Assembly (NCBI GenBank): GCA_965153455.1
Contig: OZ234493.1
Coordinates: 3,038,001 to 3,102,000, forward strand
Source of the DNA: Sphagnum compactum
Lineage: Eukaryota; Bryophyta; Sphagnopsida; Sphagnales
Length of the DNA stretch: 64,000 nt
Direction: 5' to 3'
Part shown: positions 48,238 through 60,935 of the stretch, piece by piece
Layout of the letters: each line of letters begins with the position of its first letter
Position numbering within the stretch: the stretch's first letter is position 1
The notes under the pieces: generated by a model
What the model was told of the DNA's origin: nothing
What the model saw: only the letters and a program-made list of their open reading frames with translations
Databases searched by the model: none
Position numbers and translations under genes: made by a program

Positions 48238-49311
48238 AAGTGGCAATCATCCCCAAGATGGTTTAGCCAAATTTTGGCTACATGCTACACATGAAAGTAG
48301 AAAGGAAACTAGAAATTTTCTATATTCTTGGTGGCCTATTGGAAGTTATCATAACAATATGGTGATTTGGATTTATTTTTTTGAAATTTGATAAATTTGT
48401 GCCATTTTTTCGATAAAAAGTCCTTTGGATAGGTTGAAATTATATATTTTTGGGGTCAAAATTTGGCAAAATTTCACCAAAAATAAAATCATTAATTGGG
48501 TGGGAATGAGGGTTTTCAAATTTTCTCATTTTCAAGGGAGTTGTTTCTTGGGTGAGGTGCAATAGGCAAAGAAGGATGGCATTATGGTTCTTGCGAAAGG
48601 GGCTACCTATTTACGGGGACGAGGGGGGTTGGTGTTTTTAGGGGGGGTTGAGGGTTTTTTTTTTTCCCTTTTTCCAAAGGGACTATTTCTTGGGTGGAGG
48701 TAAGGGATCTTTCACAAGGTTTAGAATATAATAAATTATTATATAATTTATGTTGATAACTAATATATATATATATATATATTCAAATTATCTGAATAAT
48801 ACATTTGAAAATTCATTAACCAGAGGTTCTTCATAAAAAATTTTTTTTAAAATAAAAATTCCCCAGTGATACCCGCCATATATCCTTCAGGTAGCAAACC
48901 AATGGGAATCTGTGTTGGCCGGTTATTTGTTTTATTTACATAAAACAAATTTTTCATTCATAACCACCAGGTAGGTTTTTTTATAAAAAATGGGTATCAA
49001 TCAGGTTATCGATATTAATTGGGTGGTAATCATCGGTTATAGGTTAAGGTTGGTTTATCAAAATAATTGGTTGATCGGTCTATCCTATCCGTTGTTATTA
49101 TTTTTATCTGGGTATATGATTGTAAAAAATAAAATAAAATAAAATAAAAAGATAAAGTTTTGCATGGAGATTTTTTTCCCCTTCTTCTCTAGCATAATTT
49201 TTTTGGATGTTTAAAGGATTGATAACCTACCCGGATGATGATGATGATAACCGGGTCATGCAAGCAGGGTTACTAGATTTGGGAAATTTCAAAATACCAG
49301 GGCAGTTAGAA
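48238..49311. other. Spacer with family B repeat and ATACCCG/GGTTAT motifs
   Basis: A copy of family B lies at 48238-48490. From 48860 to 49330, fragments such as gatacccg, ggttat and aaccgg recur in both orientations, suggesting an eroded inverted-repeat-rich element. No gene was found. Confidence 0.4.
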
Positions 49312-49854
49312 ATATTGAAGCGGTTATAGAAATATAATTATATATCTCAATAATATCGACTGGTACAGGTTATTTATAACCGGTATGATACCCGGATTAA
49401 TAACCTTTTTCTTGCTGCTCTTCTTCCTCTCTCACTCTTTAGAACTACGAGTGGTTGGTAACCCGTGGCTACGCCACTCCAGCCACCCCCAAGAAAAGGA
49501 GGGAGGACCCAAAATAAACGAAAAAAAAAAAAAAACACCTCCCTTCACTCCCCCGTCCGGTCCTTTCCCGCCCGTCCCCCCCCCTGCTGCCCCCCCCCCC
49601 TGCTGGCCCGCCCCACCCCTGCTGCCGCTCAGTAACTTCCTAACTGCCGCTCAGTAAAAAGTAACTTAGGTAAATTAGGTAACTTCGAAAAGATAAAAAC
49701 GGACAGACGGACGCACGCACAGACACCATGTTTGTAATTATATATAAGATTGAAGCGGTTATAAAAATAATTATATATCTCAATAACCGGCTAGCCATAT
49801 GTTATTCATAACCGGTATGATACCCGGATTGATAACCATTTCCCTTCTGCTCTT

Positions 49855-49870
<16 letters not shown>
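49312..49870 (+). repeat. Direct repeats of about 120 bp flanking about 310 bp
   Basis: The segment near 49312-49440 (gaagcggttatagaaatata to ataaccggtatgatacccgg and a pyrimidine tail) recurs at 49750-49870 (gaagcggttataaaaataat to ataaccggtatgatacccgg). Between them lies Pro-codon-like C-rich sequence. The pair could be terminal repeats of a miniature retroelement or a tandem duplication of a promoter piece. Confidence 0.65.

Positions 49871-49901
<31 letters not shown>
49859..49901 (+). promoter_or_regulatory. (TC)20 microsatellite upstream of the PWWP gene
   Basis: A pure CT run of about 40 bp lies about 800 bp before the PWWP start codon and on the same strand. CT-rich tracts are common near plant transcription starts. 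That it is used here is inferred. Confidence 0.45.
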
Positions 49902-49904
<3 letters not shown>

Positions 49905-50709
49905 GTGTTGCAACAAACAGCAAATTTGGTTGTGTATGGGAATCCTTGCACACCAGAAGCGATGGATGAGTAAGTAAAATTGGGCACCAAATTTGGGGCC
50001 AGGATGTTGTTGTTGTCGTCGTCGTCGTCCAGTCTTTTTGTCAGAAGAATGTTGTTGTTTGTTACGCTTTCTCTTCTTCTTCTTCTTCGTTAGCGCGGTG
50101 GAAAGGAGAATTTTTTTTGTTGGGTTTTCCCCATTATCATCGCTCTCATTGCCATCGCTCTCCCTCCCCTCCCCTGCCCACAACAGTCAGTTTCTGTCCG
50201 ACTTTTAGGGTTTCCATCGACTCTTCTGTGGTGGGTCGGTTTTTTTTTTGGGGTGGTTGTTGTTGAATGCGGAGCTTCTTTTGAATGCAGAAGTTTTTGT
50301 TTGGTATGAAAGAAAACAAAAAGACAACAACACTAAAAACCAACATTGTGGGTGTTGTTGTTGTTTGTCTTCACCACACGGTTTCGAGAGTCAAGTGCTC
50401 GCTCGGAAGAATCTTCTTCTTCCTATGATTCTTTGAGAAACTCTTATGAGAGAAAGCAAAGAAAAAATCATGGTGGGTAGTAGTAGTAGTAGTGGACTCG
50501 CAATGAGAGTTGGGTTTTTTTACTATTTTTTCTTCTTGCTGGCTTCAATACGGTGTCGATTGATTCTAGCAGAATGTGAGTAAAGTATTTGAGGAGATAG
50601 GAAAAAACAGAAACCGGGAGTTGGGGGCGATCGATCGTTCTGTTCGGTTTTTGGGGAGAGAGAGAAACCCCAAAAAAAAAAAAAAGGAACACCAGCCCAA
50701 CCTAACCTA

Positions 50710-53700
50710 ATGAGAATGCAGAAAGCGGCAGCGGCAGCAGCAGCAAAAGGGAGACAAGCTACAACAAGAATGGGAACGAGATCCAAAGGAGCAGCGAATG
50801 GTAACAATGGCAATTCTTCCAAGATGCATGAGATGGAGGTGACTGCTGCTGCTGCTGCTTACGATTCTGACAGCTTTGAGAATCATGTGATTGATCTCCG
50901 AGGTGTGAGTTCAACATTTCTTCTTCTTCTTCTTTCTTCTTCTTCTTCACTGCTAGCTAGCTAGCTCTCTCTCAACACGAATGAATTCATTCATGCTTGT
51001 TCCACCACCGTCTCATGTCATGTCATCTCATGTCCTCTCATGGACTTCTTTGCTATCATCATCATCATCTGATCCAAACAGAAAGGACCCAAACCCATCT
51101 TTTTCCATTTTGTCAATCCTGCAGACAAGAGGAGAAACTGCTCCAAATTCAACAGTGTATCATCTAGATGGGCAAAGATAGAAACCCTCTCTCAATTTGT
51201 GGTGCCAGAGCTGCCTGCTGTTGTTCCTCACCTGTGTCACTAAAATCAATCTTGGTGGTCGGTTGGTTGCTCACTCACTCACTCACTAGCTAAGTGATAG
51301 TCTAAAGGGCAGTTTAGTAAGCTAAGGAAAGATACATCAACAATTGCCAACAGGTGACAGAAGCTTGAAGTCCTCCTGAGAGGGCCCTTTCTTTTCCAGT
51401 ATTGAGTCGAGCCTTTGATGAAAGACACCACCCGGTGGGGGGGAACCTGGAAAGAGCCATACCTTCTCAACTGAACACACAAGAAGTCCCCCCCAAAACC
51501 ATACCGCAAAAGACAGTGTGAAAGGGCCCCACCTTTTTTGTCTGAATGCGATGTGCAACTGCAGGAGATGAGGAGTACCAGAGCATGAGGGAAGGAGACG
51601 AGTCAGAAGAAGAAGAAGAAGAAGCTGGTGACAGCGGGGATTTCGAGGAGCATTTCAGCATGAACAAAGACGAAGAAGGAGTCCAATCCCACAGTGATAC
51701 CACTTTTGGCAACACTGTCAGTGCAACTGAGGGTGCTAACACAGACTCAGGTCAAACTATTTTCTCCCCTACCCCATTCTCCAGTTCTTTTATTCTATAG
51801 CCATGATGATGTTGTTGTATCATGGGCACCAAATATGTGTAAGAAGCATCTTACAGTTCAGAATCTGATTGTGATCTTATCAAAGGAGCAATGAATGGCA
51901 TTGAAGAAGAAAGCTGACACAAAGTGAAGTAGCATTTCCCTGTTGTGTTGCTCAGAAATGGAGGCAACCAAAAGTGAACAACATGGTGATCCTGAACTCT
52001 CAAATGGTGTAGTTGCCACAAATCCTTCTGTATCAAACGGAGGTGAAGGGACAGCTACAGAAGGAGATGAAGGATCATCATTGCCAGCCGAGGATGCACT
52101 TCCACGATTCATGCCTGGTCAACTAGTTTGGGCAAAATTTGCTCGATTTCCTTGGTGGCCTGCCCAGGTCTAATCTCACTTTTGTTAGTTCAGTTTTTAA
52201 CACTTCAGCTTTCACTCACCTTTTTCTGTTGGTTCTATTGATTTTCTAAAATTTGGATGCTACAGCTTTTCCTTGCATCAGCTGTTCCAGCATGAGAAAA
52301 AATGTTCTATGGAACTTTAAAAATTTCCTCCAAAGTTCTGGAAAGAAATTCAATTTCAAGTATCGCAGTTCCCAAAATCTATGCACAAACATGTAGCTGA
52401 ACACTAGCATTTGGCGAATGGTGGGAGAATCAGGTGACTGATGAGAGAACAGTACAAGAAGGTACAGGGGGTCATCAAAGGGATGACACAGATGTTTTGG
52501 TGCACTTCTTCGGCACCTATGACTTGTGGGTACCTGTGCTCTATCTTCTTCCACCCAAGTCTTCCCACAGTTTGTGTGTAGGAATATGGCTCAAATGCTG
52601 GGTCAGGTCAGACGAATAGAATTGAGAATGCAGTACAGGGGCCCACCTGTGCAGTTTTTTGAGCTGTATGATGTCCCAAAGACCATAATTTTGGGACATT
52701 CTGAAATTTTCAAGTATGGTTTTAGTTCATTTCTGTAGGGTAAGTCAGTATACAAAGAAGATGATCTTTTGTCCTGGCCAAAGGAGAGGTCTTTCTACTA
52801 GCACTGCATCCAAGGGGGTTCACAGGCTTTGAAGTGCTGTGGTAGTACTTACATATGGTCCTGCTGTTGTGTTGATCAATAAGAGCTGTGGTGGGGTGCA
52901 GTGGTTGGGTGGATCCAAATGTGGGATTGGCAGAATTTGATGTGGTATGCTGGATGGTCAATCCCTGTCATTGTTTCATTATTGTACACTGGTGATTGCT
53001 TGTATATTTCTGCTAGAATTTTTGTGGGTGTTTGTTAGGCTGTGCATAGAACATAGCCTATTGACCAGAAGTCTGCTTGTTGTAATCTTACTGGAGTGAG
53101 TGTAATATGACAGAAACTTCAAGAGAGGAGTAAAATTCGCAAGAAAGCCCTGCAGAAAGGCATTGAAGAGGTTTGTTTTTGAGGCCGACCCAAACAGTTC
53201 ATTTCTTGAATCAGTTCTGGTCAACTCTGTGATTCATCTCCAAGTGCCACAAGGAGGGCTCAGATTCAGCTCCAAGAATGAAGTACTCAAAGATCTTTAG
53301 ATTTTCTTCATGTCCAGTTAGTGCAGCTCCTACGCAGGTGGCAAACTCCTTAGCTTCATTCATTAGACAAAGGGTCCCATGTTTCTGACACTGCTTTGGT
53401 AAAGGAAGTTTGTCTGACATGGGGGAAAAGCTTTGAGGGATGCAGGCACTGGAGTTCAGAAATTCAGGAAAACTTCCAGAGTTCTTCGCTGTTGAGCCTA
53501 GAGAGCCTGAACCCCAAATGCCCAACAATGATCATTGCAATGGTGGGTCCACTGTTCTAATTTACTGTGGTAGAAATTCCAGCCAGAGTTGAGTCAATAG
53601 GGCCTGATTTGAGGCTTGGCATCAGTCCCCAGTAAACCATCCATCAAAAACTCTACAATACTGGACTTCTCATCTTGAAGAATGCCAATCTGTTGATTCC

Positions 53701-54451
53701 TTCTCTCTGTGCAAGACAAAAACATTCAAGACCACCCATGTACCTGATGTCTTTTCCCACAGCTTAAGATTCTTTGGATAACATGCAGAAACCTATTTTA
53801 GATTTGATGCGACACACAAACATCATCCTTCATGAAACTGAACAGAAATTTCACTGAAGAGAGGGTATTGTTAGGGCTGGCAGGTATACAGGCACATGCA
53901 AGTCAATCAACACCTGAGGATGAGGAAACAGGAAGACGAGTTTCAAGAAAACGGAAACCTAAAGTGCTGTATGAGGTAGAGTCGGTTCCTCCCTGCCCCC
54001 TCAGTAATCACAGCACCTACCTCTAATGCTGCTCAGAGATAAATGTTGAATGGCAGAAGTGTTAGAAGCTTTGTGCTTTAGAGTGCAATTTCTCAATTGA
54101 TCCACATTCTCCAAGACAAGAAAACTGCATTATGGATCTCAGAGATTAAGGAGTATTAAAATGGTAGATTAGCTAGCATTCTTGTCGTCACACAATTGTT
54201 CTGTATATGTGGGGTTGAACATTGCTCTTGACCTGTATCTTCTCCCATGCAATAATACACTTGGGTATGTGGTCATAAGCTTAGTGCACTGTTCCAGAGT
54301 TGTAACAAGGGGTGAGTGGATGTGACAGGAAGAGGAGAGAGTGCAAAGAAAACCAGAACGGAGACTCCGGCGCTTACGAATTATGCGGCAGTTGGGATTG
54401 GTAGCTCCAGCAGGGTCACCCTTCACATTGGACACTAGGATGTCAGTATAG
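50710..54451 (+). CDS. PWWP-domain nuclear protein
   Basis: PWWP domains read methylated histone tails and bind DNA. I joined eight exons with GT-AG ends in consistent phase: 50710-50902, 51565-51750, 51956-52167, 52434-52525, 52902-52944, 53114-53170, 53892-53975 and 54329-54451. They total 990 nt, 329 aa. After an Ala- and acid-rich N-terminus, the domain (about residues 176-250) starts MPGQLVWAKFARFPWWPAQ, with the PWWP core at 192-195, continues VLVHFFGTYDF|GWVDPNVG, and ends KALQKGIEE|A. Exon 5 is only 43 nt and supplies GWVDP. A basic GRRVSRKRKPK stretch looks like a nuclear signal. The last exon has PERRLRRLRIMRQLGLVAP, a conserved-looking C-terminal motif. No defect was seen. The exact partner or target is unknown. 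Some internal splice sites are inferred from protein pattern only. Confidence 0.85.
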
Positions 54452-55443
54452 GCGCAACTATTACCAACGGGTGCTGAAAATGCAATAAAGAGTCAATTCT
54501 ACAGACAGGAAGGAGTCTGAAACCCTCTATATAGTGACAAATCATTTATGCAAGTAAGAAACCTCACCATGTGTGGTCCCATGTTAGCTAATAAGCCTTA
54601 CAAACTGCTACTGTAGGAACTTTGAAGATGTTGGACCATTATAGAAGAACCTGGTCTTTCTGTTTTCACTAATATTAATACTACTCACTTTAAGGTAATT
54701 GGAAAAAGCTTATGGTAGACCGTAGTGCCAGGTTTGAAACTGGAATAGTTCCCATATACATGTGAGTTGGCAATTGACACACAATATGGGAATAATTGAG
54801 TTGACAGCATTCCAAGGTTCCTGATGCAAGAATGTTATGGAGTGTAGTTTGTCTTTAATTTCTTACTGTGAAGAGCATCCCCAGATGTGCTCCGTATGTG
54901 ACCTTGCACATTAAAATTGGATGAAGAAAAGTCAAAAATTGTCAGTTTGCTGAGGCTGGTAAAAGGCACAGCAAAGCTGTGCACCTACCAGAGAAGAGTG
55001 TAATAAATACGATTTGATTACCGCTCCCTGTTTATGATTGGTCAATCATGATGATTGGAACAGGTGGTTTGCTATTAGTAGTCTCCCACCTATTTGCAGT
55101 CTCACTTTCAGTTTTATGCGTGGGGTTGCAAAAAAGAAAATAAGTAAAACTTGGATGTGAGAAATATTTTTGCAGGGTTGCATACTGAGCACTGCTGCTG
55201 ATGCTCTGACATTTGTGAAAACATTGTTGTGTATTGCTCCTTTTGAGAACACACGGTGATAGATAAGTTCAGGTACTAAGAGCTGTGATTGTAAGGTGCA
55301 CCTGATTCCATACCTGCCAATGATTGGTGTATTAAAAGTCTCAAATTATCAGCTCAAAAAATTTCAGACAGTCAAGCTTCATGCATTCGTCACAAATCTC
55401 ATTGGACAGTACAAGAATTTTTTTCAAAAGAGGACATATATGC
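54452..55443. other. Spacer between converging PWWP gene and DRB pseudogene
   Basis: Probably 3' UTR of the PWWP gene at the left. No coding content was recognised. Confidence 0.4.
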
Positions 55444-56207
55444 CTACCAAGAGAACTCAGGCAATCCCATCTCATTTTGACACAGGATCAGTGGTGGAAA
55501 TTGCATCATATTTTGCTCCTGCTCTTCAGTGACTTCTGTCTCCGCCAGCCCTGTTGTAGGCTGCCCTTGATTTGACACTGGCACATAATCCAGCACCAAC
55601 TACATCAGGCACTACAAGCATGATGCAGGGAAATGAAGGCATATAAATAAGACCAAGACGATGGAGAAACAGAATGAAACGAGTTGGAAGACGTACATTT
55701 CTTGAGAGCCAACCAGGCAGCCATGGCAGCATTTTTCTCAGCTTGCCTTTTGGTTTTTCCAGCCTCCCCCTGGAACTCCATCCCTTCTACTCTCACAGTG
55801 CATTTGAAAACTGGCAAGTGCCCAGGTCCGTGCCGAGTGGTTGTGTACACTGGTAACGACACACCTACCCTTTGTGTGCATTCTCCTGCAACAAGTTCTT
55901 GTACACTCCTGTTTCATCCTGCACTATTTTTACACTATGAGAACATGAAAGAAATAATGCCTCAAAAGGCTTGTTGCTCACAAACCCCGAAAAAAGCTTC
56001 ACACAACATGAGCACCTAAAGTGACCGACACACAGACAAGACACGAAATGACAACAACTTACAAGGATCTGTGCAGCAAGAGACTGAGAAGTTCACAGTG
56101 GACTTGAAGTGTGGAGCATGGTCAGGTCCCTCTCTAATGCATGCATATGCAGGCAGATTGAAGCAACTCCTGTGTGCAAGAAGCTCTTGAAGCTGGTTCT
56201 TGTACAT
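55444..56207 (-). pseudogene. DRB: DRB-type double-stranded RNA-binding protein pseudogene
   Basis: Plant DRB proteins assist Dicer-like enzymes. The minus strand has the first half of dsRBM1 from an ATG at 56207 (MYKNQLQELLAHRSCFNLPA, then REGPDHAPHFKSTVNF). The second half of that motif (about 30 residues) is missing. dsRBM2 follows in exon 55918-55697: DETGVYKNLLQENAH, then after a shift VSLPVYTTTRHGPGHLPVFK and KRQAEKNAAMAAWLALKK. The frame is broken because gcacaaagggta, expected for A-Q-R-V, reads gcacacaaagggta, a CA insertion. An exon at 55550-55444 joins in phase (WLAETEVTEEQEQNMMQFPP) and ends at TAG. Two defects make a working protein unlikely. Confidence 0.82.
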
Positions 56208-59200
56208 ACCTGCTGCATGCACACAATACCCATCCACCATGATCACATCTCATTCCACACTGCATTCATTCCATTCTACGTCCATCCTTCTTCCATAGTT
56301 TTGGCTACACACTGAAAAAACAAATATAGATTTCTGGCAGGCAGTTTGTAACCCTCACCTTTTTGGCGATTGAAAACCTCCAAAATCAATTCATTTTCAG
56401 ATTTTTAATTTTTAATTTCGTTTCTTTCTGGCGAGATTTCACCACTTTAAAAAAATAAATAAATAAAAATTTTAAAGGCTGATCTAAGATGGTAGAATTA
56501 TAGGTATGGAAATCTTGATTATTGGTTCAAATTTTAATTTTAATTTGAAAGTTCAAAAACTGGTTTAAAATTCAAGAAACCAATAATGCAAATTCTTCTA
56601 ATCATTTATGGCAAGATTTCTAGTTTGAAAATATCAAATCCTACAAAATGAAATTAAACGAAACCTAAATGACACATAAGTTTGACAATCAATTAATTTA
56701 TTGGAAATGAGGATAGTTTTTTAGAACCTATCTCAAAAGTTTTTAAACTAGTTTTAAAATGACACTAATTTAAAATTAGAGATCAAGTGTAGTGAAAAAA
56801 AATCTTTTTTTTTTCTTTCAATTTTTTTATTTTAAAAATTTTCCCTGAAGAATGGGAATATTTTGACAAAATGCTATCTTTTACATGTGTTTTTTTGCAT
56901 TTTGATGAAATTTCACAACAAAAAAAACATTGGATGGAAGCATCAATTGTTATAAGAAAAATATGACTATTATTGTAGCCTATAATTCTTTAATTGATGT
57001 AAAATGTTTTTCCATTCGGTTGTGGAATCAAGCTTGTATTGGAGTTAACAAATTCAACAACATATACATAACAAAATGTGAATATTATTTTTAAAACTAG
57101 TATATGTTACCATAAGGAATGCATAATAAGAAAATATTTTAGTATATTTTAAATCATTTTCATATCTTTAAACAAGCCTCCATCAACCACTAATGTGGTT
57201 TTCAATTGCCATAAGTTGAAAATAAATTTAATAAAAAAATCACCAAATTTTTACATTTGGTTCCAAAAGATAGCCAAAAATATAGAAAGATGCTCAATTT
57301 TTTTTTTACTTACATATTTCATCCATTGTCAAATTTGGTTAAATCTTCCTATGGATGATTACCACTTCAACTATAATGTTTCAAAATTCACAAAATAAAT
57401 ATTGGCAAGGATCCAAGGGTGGAATGATTTTCATTAATAGAATTGTAAAATACTCAATTGTGTACTATAAATCATGCTTACCACCATTAGAAATGTATTT
57501 TTCATTTAAAAATGTATCATGTTGCACAAATTTAACCTTATTCATGAAATCAACACAATGTGCATCGATCATAACACCTTTTCGATCTATCGCAATCATG
57601 GTAGTGTTAATATAGTTATTAGTATCTACATGCAAGTAAGAAGAAGATGGAGATTTTGAAGGTGACATGTTTGTGGAATTATCATACAAGTCCACAACAA
57701 CACAATAGAAAAGTTATGTTCATGATAGTATGGTTAATGCATTCCACTTAATTAATTATATTTTCATATCGCTTGGCCACGGTTTAAAAACAAAGTGATT
57801 TTAAATAAGACGTTCAAGTGTTGTAGATCCAACTAAACATCTTATTATTAAGTAAAGTAATTTGTTTGCTTCATTGATTAGTCCCTATAGGGAACAAGGT
57901 CCCTCACATCATTTTCATTTTTAAGTTTTAAGTTATGTTGTTTTCAAAATGGCGCGATCAATTTTTTCATTGGAGGTTTTACAAAAGGGAGAAGGTTTGA
58001 TTTATTTTTGATAACGAGTATATCATTTTCAAATGGGTGGAAGTGGATTTTTTTGTTTTTGGGAAGGCGTTGAGACAAAGGAAATTTTCAAATAGTTCTT
58101 TTAGTTGTTGGAATGGTAAGAGGCGTAGTTTAAGTTGGGGTTTTGGATTGGTTCGGTTTGGCGTGGTTAGTTAGGTTTGGAGATGTTTTAGGGTTGTGCT
58201 TGTTGTGTTAAGGTGTTTTTTTGTTTATTTGGAGAGCATTTGAAGGTGGCAACAAGTTTTGGTAGTGGTTATTATTGGAACAATTGGTGTGTTTCAATGC
58301 AGCATTGGTTTGGATGTGTGTTCTAATTTGTAATGGTTTGGTGGTGGCTTTCATTCATTGCAAATCAAGTAGTTTAGTTTGAATGTTTCTTTTGGGTTTT
58401 GCCACATCTCTTTTGAATTTAAAAAAAGTAAACAAAAGTGGTTGCTTGCAATTTTGAAACATGGTTGATGGTTTTTGTTTATAGTTTATGCAAGTTAACA
58501 TCACTTTAAATATTACAATAAATTTTGAAGTTCATGGTTTTTAAAAGACAATTTTTTTGCTCCAAATTTTTTTTGTTATCCCTAATTCTTATGTGTTGAT
58601 CTTAGACCACTACATAGTGGCATTGTCTTATTTGCTTATCTTGTTGAGACATACATAGTAGGAAATTCTTTATGACTTCTAATACATCAATGATATAAAA
58701 ATATATGTGCATGTGTTGTCAACATATATGAACACATGAAATAAAATTAAAAACCGAAAAACTATTGCAACACTAGTCATCACCAATTTAACATCCCACA
58801 ATTGCATCTAAAATGTTTAAATCATCTTATTTTAGTAGTATTCTTTCTTCACTAAAACACCAAATCATCAAAAAAAAATTACATATTACAATTTTCATTG
58901 TATTTCATTTAATTGTAATTTGTAAAACCCCTTCTAAAAAAAATCGCTTTTCATGATATCTTTTCATAAATCACCAATTAATTTTAAAGCTTAACATATT
59001 CCATTCAATGCTGTCATTAAAAAAAATGTAAAAAACTTATATGTAATCCCAATATTTCAAATAATGCTAATGATTAATCGCATAAATTACATTCCCAATT
59101 ACAACACGACACTAAAAACCATACAATGAATGGATACTAAAATGTAATTATTCTTCAAATACATAAAAAAGTTCCTCAATTTATTTTCCCATCCATTATT

Positions 59201-59810
59201 CAATTCATTGTCATCAAAAGGTTTCCAAAAATATCAATTTCCTTTTCCATCATTTTGAATCTTTCTATTGCCCAGGGTTCGTGTGTCACTTGACACCTTG
59301 TTTTCATTGCAGCTCCTGGCCTATACAACTACTATAAAATCTCTGGAACCTTGTGCATTAAACGCCAAGTTTCAACATTTCATACCCAGATTTAATAAAA
59401 TTTCCTTACTTTGCAACTTTGCAGACTTCACTCAAAGAGGAGATAGGGAGTGAAAGGAGGCCCAAAGACAAGGCGACTCTACAGAAAACCCTATAAGAGT
59501 TTTGTAATGATTGCTGATTTGTTTTTGGCTGATGAAAAATTTCAAAAAATATTTAAAAATCTTAATCCTACAATCTGGAAACCAAGTTAAGAATTGGCTA
59601 AATATATCCGACTAATCTAAATGAGTTAAGAAAAAATATATCGGACATAAGGAATAATAAAAATAAAGAACAGCACATGGTATTATTTTATTTTACTCGG
59701 CGTTGTGGAGACCACTGATGATGGAGCCATCCTTTGAACCCTGTGAAATAAAATCAAGAATGGGTATATCATTGAGCTTACGCATTATGTCTTCCACATC
59801 CTCTAGGATT
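56208..59810. other. Long AT-rich spacer, no gene
   Basis: Both strands lack recognisable coding content. A reverse copy of family B lies near 57327-57370. The segment near 59340-59420 (accttgtgcattaaacgcca, atttaataaaatttccttac) is a diverged copy of one near 31755-31805. Confidence 0.5.
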
Positions 59811-59966
59811 CGATAGATGCTGTCATGGAAGAGGGTATGGAAGATAAAATTTGAATGACACCATAAGCAACAATGTTGAAGAGGTTATCGATAGATGCTG
59901 TCATGGAAGAGGGTATGGAAGATAAAATTTGAATGACACCATAAGCAACAATGTTGAAGAGGTTTG
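59811..59966 (+). repeat. Perfect 78-bp tandem duplication
   Basis: The unit starting cgatagatgctgtcatggaa at 59811 is repeated at 59889 without visible difference through gttgaagaggtt. The unit length is a multiple of three and both copies are open on the minus strand (LFNIVAYGVIQILSSIPSS), but no gene could be tied to it. Confidence 0.9.
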
Positions 59967-60935
59967 AATTTCTGCCGCTAACCAAAACACGATTTTTGGC
60001 CTACTTGTTGAGTTTGCACAGAACTCCGGGCATCTGCCCCCTGGCATTCAAGCCTCTCAGAGTCTTCTACATCGCTAACCTGCGCACCATACACCAGGAA
60101 GAGAGAGAAAGAATGATCTTTTTGTTGCAGTAGTAGTTCATAAAAATCCACCTGGATTGAAAACAGTTCTACATTCAGCTGTTTCCATCTATACCAGGAC
60201 TAGATCATACGCAAAACCATCAACCCGTAAGTTCATATTAACTCCACACACAAGAAGACACAATAATCTCCCTCTCACTTCTCTTAAAGACCGTAGACAT
60301 ACTCTCCAACAAAGTTTGTATTTGAGTTAGAACACCTTGGTGAAAACTCCATGTAACATTGCCCCTTCCAGACTTCAATGACACATGATTTTTCAACATA
60401 GACAGGAAAGGGAGTTCATTTTATCCCTGATTCATTTTCAACAATGTACAATTTGTGCCTCCAAACTATACAATGGTGCATACAGATGGTGGCACCCTCG
60501 ACTTGAAGAACGAATATGAAATTCAGCCCTACTCAAGTAGGTTCGTAAGGGGACCTGAAAGGACGAGTCAAAACAGGACAGTGTTGATGTCTGAAATTGT
60601 TGTGTTTCTCCTTGCACCACGTTTGCTACTCCGTACATCATCGATGACAAGTAATATGGGTACCTGTTGGCCAGAGATGATCAGAGGAGATGATGCTGCA
60701 GTGCATGGACCTAATGTGTTCAAGTGGTAAACTTGTGTTGTGTTTGTAAGGGCAGCTACAGGCCTTTGTTCCATATTTCATGAAGCTGTCTCCAAGAATT
60801 TGAAGAATGCCAGTGTGAACAAATAACATCTCTTGCTTGTTGGGCAGCATAAAAAGATCCAGCATGCAACAAAGAGAATACTTCAAAGAGGATAAATAAT
60901 CACTACATAATAGAAAAAACCTATTCTTTTCCCCT
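59967..60935. other. 3' flank of the kinase gene
   Basis: Less AT-rich than the spacer to the left, and likely contains the kinase 3' UTR. Overlapping open frames at 60438-60886 have no recognisable motif. Confidence 0.4.

Noticed and set aside
49385-49657. Pro-rich 90-codon protein (plus)
   Set aside because: C-rich simple sequence between two direct repeats, with no conserved content.
52739-52788. Alternative PWWP exon reading GKSVYKEDDLLSWPKER
   Set aside because: It leaves the frame out of phase with the IEEA exon. The 43-nt exon at 52902 gives the expected GWVDP motif and fits all phases.
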